Assembly: GCA_037389465.1 (NCBI GenBank)
Contig: JAZARR010000171.1
Location: 3,534,001 to 3,598,000, forward strand
Source of the DNA: Baylisascaris procyonis
Lineage: Eukaryota > Nematoda > Chromadorea > Rhabditida > Ascarididae
Reading direction: 5' to 3'
Length of the DNA: 64,000 nucleotides
In this document: piece after piece, positions 55,193 to 64,000 of the stretch
Layout: every line of letters starts with the position of its first letter
Position numbering within the stretch: position 1 is the first letter of the stretch
The notes under the pieces: generated by a model
What the model saw: only the letters and a program-made list of their open reading frames with translations
What the model was told of the DNA's origin: nothing
Database searches by the model: none
Position numbers and translations under genes: made by a program

Positions 55193-58100
55193 CATTATTC
55201 TTGCTCACTCCTTATCCCCGTCGAATGTACAGCCGTTCTAAATGCTGTCAATATGACAAGCGCCTACTTTCCGAACGAGAAATCAATATGAGTATTCTCA
55301 CTGAAGTAACTCACCATTAAGGAGTGCAAGGAATCCCTGAGGCAATTCAGTGACGAGGAAAACAGAGATCATAATCACAAGCATATAGGTTGTTTTGTCG
55401 GGAACCATAGTTTTCCTCATATGCTTACGAAAACTCTTTGAATAGAGATCATTACGTTTAATATCGGTATCGCGTAATTTCGATACTAATGCGAATGTAA
55501 ACCATAAGAGTAGAACACAAGGGATAGCCTGAAATATGGTTAGCACCGCATAGTCAGTCAATTATTTTGATCGCTTTTTGTTAATAATCTAAAGGAAAAT
55601 CTATTATAGAAAAACAATTTGCACAATTGAATTAGTTGTAGTGCTAAATGATGAAAACTGAGCATTAGCTTAAGAGTGAATAGTTATGCAATATGCAAAT
55701 GACTTTTTTTATGAGTGAAGAGAGGAAAAAGGAAGTGGAATCATAAATTTTATTTGAATGATGGAAGCGATTTTATTGATTGATTAGGAAAGCCAATAGT
55801 TAGAAAAATTGAAACTATTCATATGATCCAGCTCTTATTTACATTCTTACATTTTGCATCTTTTCAAATTCATAATTAGGTTTTCATTGAACGTTGTAGA
55901 AAACGTAACAATTGGCATTCCGTCGAAAAAGCCATCCCCTTTTTTCGATTAGGTGAGTAATCTTTCATTCCTGGCCACAAATTCCTCTCCCCTCTCGCTA
56001 AGACGACCACTATCTTCCTCTCTGACCACCTCTCTTCCTCCTTCACATCTCGTTCCCCCTGCTTCCCTTATCTTTCATCTTCCCCTGTCGTTCTAAAACA
56101 CAATCGAAAAGACGCACGGATAACGAAAAATTTTCAGTTGAACGGTTCGTTAAGCAGCAGTTTAATCGAATTAAACGCTTAAAGTGTTTTCAGTAAAGTT
56201 CACTTCTTATCAGATGCAAAATGGACAAAAAAATTCGATAAGTGAAATCAAAATTTTCACTCCAAATTTGAGCAGAAAATTGCTCGAGAAATGACCCATC
56301 GCATTTCATTGTCGACAGAGGAATATAAGCAAATTCAAAAGGCGAACCTGTTCCTCAAAAATAGATTTTTATTGCGCTCCACTCTCATGTAAGCCAAAAT
56401 TTAAATTCGAGTCATCAAAACGTGAAAATATTCCCCACAGTTACTTCGAATTATTGTTTTTCATAGTGTTCTATTCATGAAAGCAAAGACTTATGTCTCG
56501 TGATAATATTTTTTTATATATCTTTCCGTAGTGATGAGAGGACTGAGCACGAATCCTTTACGTATCGCATGAGCCAATACATCATGGATGCGCTGACGAC
56601 AGCAAAATGAAAACTGAGTGATACAGAGAGAAATACTAAGAACCAACCTTAAGAAATATAGCAGTGAGCCAAAGATTGAGTTGAAAGAGTGAACAAGCAT
56701 TTTCTACCATATCCAATGTGTACAATTCTTCCGCTATTAATGTTGGAGGCTCGGAGAATAAAGGCAAAATTTTGAGTGGCACCTTTACTATTTTATGCAC
56801 AAGCATTGTCGGGATACATAGAATAGACACTACAAACGTGCAAACACCAAATAATTTCCTGGAAAAGCAAATCGTTAACAAATGTTATCTCACTTTTAAA
56901 ATGATATATTCTAATGTCCTCAGGCATATATTTAACAAATATCCTGCATGTCTCTTATCCAATCACTACTTTAAGCAAATATGGTTGAAGGGAATAGGTA
57001 TGTGCTGCATTCCACTGAATAGACCTCTCCCCCTCTCCCAGCCCCTCGAACTCCGCTAAAAAACTTCCAAATAAAGCAAAAATCTCTCCGAGAGAAAACG
57101 CTCCTAAATTTGTGTTTAAATGAACGCTTCCTGAGAATAACACAGAATAAAAGACCTGGCAGATTTTTTTAAGAAGATGACATAGTTTATCGGCTACCGA
57201 GCTAAACGAATTGAGTATAAACTTATTTTTAGCAAATCAATGAGCTATTTACCATGAAATCGATCAAGCGTTAGTAAAGAGAAATCAAAAACTTCTCAAA
57301 CGATATTCTTAAAGCGTTCACTTTCGAGATTATGACGTGAAATGAACTAAATGACGGTAAAAAAAATACATCTATGTAATGCAATAACTAAATATTTATG
57401 TTTATCAACGTGTCTCAGTTTATATTTTTTCCCACATTATAGATGGAAAATTTATTATGGGAAACTAATTCATTGAACGAAATGAATAAATAAGTGATCA
57501 AGGTGTGAAGAAGAATTGTGTAATTATGTAAGTGTTAAAAAGAAATACACATCAATTCTTATAGAAATTGAATGAATGGAAAGTAAAAGCAATCAGTAAT
57601 CACTCAGCCTATTCAAAGCGTTGAACTAACGAACAATGCTCTCACAATTACGAATGAGAAATTAGGGCTTTTTGTAGTTCCGATAAGTGCAATCGAGATG
57701 ACGTTGTAGAGAGTTGAGAGATATAAATAGGGAGAGGGGAACGGATGGGGGAAAGAAAGGAATGAATGAGTGACAGGGAAGAGGAAGATTGACTATGCAA
57801 CAAGCGAGGACTTATGTCTTGCCCAGAATTCGATTGAGATGTTCGCATCCGATCAAAGATCTGGTTTAAGTAAATCAAAATTAAGGCTTATTAGGGGAAT
57901 TGCGCATCTCTGACGAACCTTATAAGTCACACCTTAATACGCAGCTGTTTGGTAGCATACTGTGGATACTACTTCAAAGCATTTTTACAGAGTTTACTTG
58001 AAATTATACCAAGCTGATGAAGGCAATAGCCATGGGCTATGCACATTGCCCAATGCTTGCCATCGTATAAACGCAAGAGCTACACTCATATATAAGGTTA

Positions 58101-59275
58101 TAGCATGTAAAGCGATCGTGAATACAGCATGACTGAGCAAATAGGCAATCCAAATATAAGAATAGCCATCTTTATTCTGCAATTTGCTAATAAATTCCAC
58201 GAAGCGCCTATAAACAATGATAATAAGTTTCATTAAAATATGCTTATCTTTCATGTTTTAACTATCAAACACCAATTAATTAGCTTTTCCCGTTATTTTT
58301 CCTCCTCTTCTTCTTTTACCTTCTCGTTCTCATAGAGGTTTTTAGTGGCAAAACGATTTTTATTACATAGAACTCAAGATTTTATGGGAGGAATATAAAT
58401 AATGTTTAAAAAGGAAGATGAAGAAAATGATAAGATTCATATAATAAGTCAATCATCTAGCGCTTGATCGAAACTTAAGAAGGAAATTTCAATAGAACAA
58501 AAATTTCAGCACTAATTACGCCAAGTTCAATATAATTCATCTGAATGTGTAGTGAATTATTTCTAGGAAGATTAGCGCTAACATTTTAAATCGTTTACTG
58601 TGGAACTACAGTATAGCTACAACAAATTAAAAACACTGTACGTGATATAAGTTTACTAAGACAATTGCGGTAATAATTCGACTAACGGTAAAAAATCGAA
58701 ATCTGAGCAAATATACGATATAGGAGAACATTGTTAGCACATCACAAACCGCCACCGCCGTTAGAACACAATTAACTGCACAACGTCGTAGAGGAGCCCT
58801 TAAATAAGATGCATTAATCGTGCACCGTATACTGCTTGTATATTTTCATGCCAAAAGGCCTAAACACATAATAATCATCCGTTTTGTTCTTCGAATAGAA
58901 AAAACTATGAAAACTTTTCATTATTATTCACTTATAATCCAACTGTAACATGAAAGAAAATGGCTATTAAGGGCACTGATAACCAACACATCAAATTTAG
59001 GCCTAGAAAATAGAAGCGGGTGTGGGGTTGGCGAGAGACCCCTGTTGAACAAAAAGTTACAAGAAATGAACTCATGAGCAACAATATGAGTGAAGAATTT
59101 ACCTCGTTAATACAAGAATATGCACAAGATTTGAGAGGATTCCAAATATGCAAATCATCATACAGATTCCTCCGTGAATCGATGAATAATATTTGCTAAA
59201 CTTTTGCAGCCCTTTAATAAACGATATTGTATATGGATCATCCGTATCGAACAATCTTGCACTTCGATCGCACAT
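53834..59275 (-). CDS. Neuropeptide GPCR, FMRFamide/myosuppressin receptor-like (dmsr/frpr/srw group), 7 exons, 373 aa
   Basis: A class A receptor, probably neuronal, for a FMRFamide-like peptide. Minus-strand exons: 59275-59103, 58798-58687, 58176-58010, 56858-56648, 55528-55315, 54429-54306 and 53954-53834 (stop TGA); all junctions are in phase. TM1 (about 36-55) contains [19 protein letters not shown]2 contains [22 protein letters not shown]3 ends in ALAFIRW (131-134, in place of DRY). TM4 starts [19 protein letters not shown]5 is [19 protein letters not shown]6 is the hallmark [22 protein letters not shown]7 is [19 protein letters not shown] followed by FMSSRYR and a charged tail ([17 protein letters not shown]). 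F-G-I-x-x-N in TM1 and T-E-L-P-Q-G in TM6 are typical of nematode dmsr/frpr receptors. Odd points: TM7 has D-C-V-L-Y where the group usually has an N-F-x-x-Y pattern, and exon 3 must use the inner TTGCAG acceptor because the outer one (TTTATAG) leads to a stop. Start at ATG 59275 gives a short extracellular N terminus without signal peptide; earlier 5' exons are not excluded. Confidence 0.92.
55145..55189. repeat. (TA)n microsatellite in receptor intron 5
   Basis: Uninterrupted AT run of about 45 bp. Confidence 0.95.
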
Positions 59276-60007
59276 TCTTGATTTCTGCAGCTGAGAGTTA
59301 CTGTATGGTTGTTGTATTTACCGTCCAGCATTCGATAGAAAAGTGGTGAGAAACGGCTGCAAATGTTTTTTCTCATGCAGCGAGACATCGGCAACCCAAA
59401 TTTTATAACTTTTCGTTGATGACGGTTAACTATCATGACTCCACAAACGACAGATGGACAACAAAGGTGAGTGATAGATAAATGTCGAAAGCACTAAATT
59501 TCAGAGGACCGAATTAGCAATCTCCTGCCATCTTCTCAGTGTCCTCTCTATTCAAATTTTCTGAGTCAGAAATTTTGGCTGAAAATCGAGAAGTTAAAAG
59601 AAATGATTTTCAACAAGAAAACAGCATTTGGAGCAATCGGGTGATGACGTCACTCGAAATTGGTATGTGCATAAAACAGCTGCGGAGTAGTAGAGTAGTG
59701 GAAAGGGAAGGAAGCAGGGAGGTAGAGAAAGCTACTGATAAACTCGTTGATAAGCTTTCCTTGTAGACTTCATATGCAAAAACTCACAATCACGATTGAA
59801 TGATTCATTTTTCGAAGAAACAAGAGGTACTTTTCGATAACCTCCAAGATCACATGGATATCGAGGGTGAACCTTTTCAATGACAATATAATTGGGAGTA
59901 TAGGTTTATCGCAGTTAAATATTACATTGATTACTCAGTAAGCATTGACATTAAAGCTGGCTTGTAAAGAAATTGGGTGTAGGCATCTCATAGAACTCCT
60001 CCCCTGC

Positions 60008-60137
<130 letters not shown>

Positions 60138-62494
60138 TTATCCAATTTTGGCTTCTTCAACTATAATTTCATGACTCACATGAATGAAAAGTAAAGTAAT
60201 GTGGTAGGTTATATCAACATCATCAACTAACATGGCAACGATGCACAGCAGTCAACTGGGTTATATTATCATCATTCAAGTACAACCGCAATAGTGAAAA
60301 TCCGAACAACGATCGGTACCAAATAATGAGATTACCCTCAATAGTACATTTGTACGTAAAACCGATGAATTACATACTAGTAAACTTCAAGGATCGGTCC
60401 AATCCTTCAGAAAGCTGTTATGTAAAACTCGCGCTAGGTCGGAAATTAAACTAGTATCAATTCTCTAATGCAAATTTAGCCCCTCCCCTTTCCTCTCATT
60501 GGGAATGGAACACCTATAGTTGTTGAGCCAATTTGACGCAAATTGCAAGTTAGAGGAATGCCAATAGAAATGAGGAAGACTGTCGAAAACAAATTAAATA
60601 ACATCGGGCATTGAATTAAGATGAAGATTAACGAGAGTAGCTGTCCAACATATCGTAAAGCGCTATATATAACCGTTCGGAGAGTGCTCTTTGATTGCAC
60701 GACAAATCTCGGAAAGAGCCTAATCCAGTAATGAGCACTGATAATCGATGATCCCTTTATAAATTAATGTTCTTAGAATTGTTTGTGGGTTTTTGTTAAT
60801 AGATCTATGAACGTTTGGAACTTTGTTGAAAGTACACAGTAGAACTGATCTCCCATCAAAAGAAGAGGCTTCATTGCTATCAGTAAAAAGTTCTTTCCTC
60901 TTTCAGAAAAATCCTATAGCTTAAAGCTTTTCTCAAATCCCAGAAAGGTATATCTGAGGATGAGCAATACGCAGATGATCGAAGATTATACATTTCATAT
61001 ACGTGAATTTAGGTGAACTGGAGAAACGAAACGAAAGAGAGTCGTCAGCTTGAAGCTTGAGCTTATTGCACAGTCGAAGATACTATTGTGTAAGGACAAT
61101 TAAAGAGTTTCGCAGTAACTCAGTCGAGAGTAGACAAGTCTGAAAAAAACCTATCTATGCGGAAATGTGAAAAAATTAGAAAATCCAAGGTGTTTAGGGT
61201 CGTGATTTGTTCTGGCAACGCCACTTCGTGCATAAAACATCATGGTGCTTGAATGCACGTGAGTGGAAACTTATAGATTATATGCTTGAACGATTTGGCA
61301 TATCAGAAAAATTAGATATGAAAGAGTGAACATTTTAACCTGCAACTGCATAGATCGAATAACTTCATTCAAAATACGAAAAGGCTCGCTTGGACCACCT
61401 GGCTGACTTTATTAACAATCGGTTTTGAAGAGGAGCTCCGTTTCAGACAGCGGAAAATATAGAGAAAATACTTCTATCTGCTCTTTAGCGGCAGTCGAAA
61501 CAAAAGCATTAATCCGCAATTATGTTCTATCATGGATTTATGTCGGGAAGTGAAAAGTACTGAAGGAAACCCTAATTTAATCATACAAGTACACCATTGA
61601 GAGTTCTCAGTATTTAGCCATTGCCTCAGACATAAAGACAAATCGATGTCTACTAACATTCCACATTTTATTTATAATCTACTTTGCACAACAAACGTTT
61701 TATATAAACGTTCACAATGCTAAGAGGAATTGCGATGTGGATCTGCATTACTTGTCAAACTCATATTCAAAAAACTGTGGGATTTTGAGGATTCTCCTTG
61801 ATTTATTCCTTTCAAATTTCAGGATAAAGCAATCCAGTCACTAGAATACAAAATGAGCCCAACAAATAAATCACTCATGGGATAAATAATAACGCAGATC
61901 ATATAATCATCGCAAACTAGCGATGTTTTCATATTGCCTTCTAATTATGAGTGCTTCAATCATCATAGATGAATGTCCTTTGAAGTAGAAAATTAATAAG
62001 TGAGAAGTTTTATTGAAGAACGGGCGATGAACAAATTTTTCACGCAACTATTTCAACGTTCAATAGATTTTCTGTCATATGTGAAGAGTAATCGACCAAG
62101 CACTTGAAGAAATTAACATTGCTAGTCAACTAGATCTGTTCGCAGAGAGATAAATAGAAAATTAAAGTCCTCATTAACGATAAGTGCGTTTAGAAAGGAA
62201 TTTTTTTTCAGTTTGTTCCATTCTCTTTTAGAAAATAAATTTTATTTCTATCTCTTTTCTTGCTTACTTTCCTAGCTTTTCTCTTCTCAATAAAATAATT
62301 GAAACCTCATAAGCTGCAACACTTTCAACCGCATATATACATATGTGAGGTGAAAGAATTCACAAAAGCAACGATCATCTCATCGCAGCAATGCTATCAA
62401 TGAGTTTCACTTAAATGCTTATCGCAAATTCTTAAGTCTGTGAATATTCTCATATGAATTCATATTTCTTTTATTGTCTTCTATTGATGCAAAT

Positions 62495-62775
62495 TTAATC
62501 TATACTAACGGTATAAAACATTGCCCAATAGTCTGTACCCAATTGCAATTTATTGCCCAATGATCTGTCCTGGTGGCACAAGAAATTGTCGAATAATCTC
62601 TGCTAGCGGTATTATTTGTCGCCCAATAATCTGTACTAGTCTAAAGCATACTCTTCAATAATCTGTACTAGCAGCATAATATACTGCTTAATGATCTATA
62701 CCATAGGTATAGTTTGCTGCCAAAGATTCTATACCAGCGGTATACTAAATTCTTCAATAATCTGTAATATACTGT
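62495..62775 (+). repeat. Degenerate 33-bp tandem repeat, about 8.5 units
   Basis: Units start near 62497, 62527, 62559, 62592, 62625, 62657, 62690, 62723 and 62756, so the period is 32-33 bp after a shorter first unit. The core is AATAATCTGTACTAGCGGTA, followed by a variable AT-rich part ending in GCCC or CTTC. Units have diverged strongly, so the array is old. Confidence 0.85.
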
Positions 62776-64000
62776 CCGCCAAACGTACCATCGTTTGATG
62801 CACATCTCTGTTCGCAAATATCTTGCAGTTTTTTGCACTAGTGAAAGATGAAGGAAAAAGAGGAGCATTTAGCCATAATTTGTCACATATAACAATTACA
62901 AAAAATAGCACATTAGAGTTAGCTAATCGTCCATCTGGCTGCGCATTTATTTGCATTTAAAAATGAGGTTTTTATGGTTGCAAAGATGCTCAGCCGTTCA
63001 CTCATATTCTTCACTCATGTGACTGCATGTCATCAAATTGACAGCAGATCGAATTTGCATATTCATTTAGCCTCATCCTCACTAAAAATTTGCCTCTATC
63101 GCTTTTTAAATCCATCGTTTCGAACGTTGCCTCAAATAATTTTATGTTAGCCATTGATGAAGATATCTGATCAGAGGGTCCAGTAAGCGCGAGAAAAATA
63201 TCTGAGCGGGAAGTGTGCAGCAGTGATGCTGATATGTAAGCTGACGAGAAAATATAAAGCAAATAGAGTTCTTTCGCCTATAAATGTTCAATATTTGCAC
63301 ATTTTATCATGTGTTCTTGAAATAATAGTTTTAATCTATAAATTTAATTTTCATTTGTTTATTCTTGAAGAGTTTACTGTTAATGGGAAGAGGTCAATTG
63401 TGACTAATGATTATAAATGATGATAGTGTAGACGTCCCATTTACTAAATCCAACTAACACCTTCAGATCACCTCCAAAATCTGTTAGAAGAAAAAATGAA
63501 TAGCGAAAGATCGCAAATATCATGGAAGAATTACTTTTTTTCAAAAAAAAAACTTTTTTTGAAATATTCCAAAATTCAGCTAAAAAAAATGAAAAAATCT
63601 TTTCATAAATAAAAATCTAAAGTAATCTATCGCAATTTCATAATTTATTTTAGAATTAATCCTGTTTTTCTAGAATTAATTCTGCCTGTTTTTTGTGGTT
63701 GTTTTCAAGATTGTGGTATATATCCCAATCCTCTCCTTTTCGACGCATTTATCTGAGCTGCAATACATTTCACAATCGTAGAGAAACGGTATAACTTTCA
63801 AAAATGAATGAATTTTTGTCACACGTAAGTCCACAAAATTTCATATGCCACATATTTTGAATATTATAAACTCAACGCATTATCCTTTGTCCTATCTTCC
63901 TTACTTCGTTGAGTGAAATTTTGAACGTTAAAAAAAGTGAAGTTGTATGGAATATAACAAACAAATTTGACCGGAAGTGGTAACGATTGTCGTATTATTA

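Noticed and set aside
60476..60700. Hydrophobic minus-strand frame that could be a receptor exon
   Set aside because: No recognisable receptor motif, no splice-compatible partner, and the neuropeptide receptor is already complete without it.
60955..61260. QYADD-like word and nearby RT-like phrases on the plus strand
   Set aside because: One four-residue match without the preceding reverse transcriptase blocks; frames are broken on both sides, so the evidence is too weak for a pseudogene call.

Overview
The window is AT-rich eukaryotic DNA, almost certainly from a nematode. The protein-coding genes I could rebuild are split by GT-AG introns with nematode-type acceptors (TTTTCAG, TTGCAG). Two of them belong to families expanded in nematodes: an NRF-domain acyltransferase of the nose-resistant-to-fluoxetine type and a srt/srx-like serpentine receptor. 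A third is a nematode neuropeptide-receptor-like GPCR. Introns run from about 300 bp to 1.5 kb, intergenic stretches are long, and there are decayed BEL/Pao-, RTE- and CR1-like retroelements. This fits a larger, repeat-carrying (for example parasitic) nematode genome better than a compact Caenorhabditis one. I cannot name the species.

Layout. 0-4 kb: a degenerate tRNA-like element and a broken LTR-retrotransposon fragment with a TATA-like motif, 20-bp tandem units and a 90-bp direct repeat. 6.9-11.7 kb (minus): an eight-exon gene for a 370-residue cysteine-rich protein with a RING-like zinc-ligand pattern. 11.7-30.7 kb: a gene-poor stretch with (TA)n arrays, minisatellites, a weak reverse transcriptase fragment near 22 kb and a decayed RTE element at 27.5-28.8 kb. 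30.7-36.0 kb (plus): a six-exon 7TM receptor whose 5' end abuts a 44-bp minisatellite carrying six splice-acceptor-like sequences. 37.0-37.8 kb (plus): two or three phase-matched exons of an unidentified gene or an alternative receptor tail. 38.0-38.7 kb (minus): a reverse transcriptase pseudogene. 42.3-52.0 kb (plus): a complete 11-exon, 678-residue NRF/acyltransferase-3 gene with a tRNA-Leu(CAG) gene inside intron 7. 53.8-59.3 kb (minus): a complete seven-exon, 373-residue FMRFamide/myosuppressin-type receptor. 59.3-64.0 kb: no gene recognised; a long (TA)n array and a degenerate 33-bp repeat.

The genes do not form an operon. The acyltransferase and the neuropeptide receptor are tail to tail about 1.9 kb apart, and the chemoreceptor lies upstream of the acyltransferase on the same strand. 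All exon boundaries were inferred by hand from splice signals, codon phase and family resemblance. Every junction in the four main models keeps the reading frame, which is the main internal evidence for them. No database search, alignment or expression data were available.
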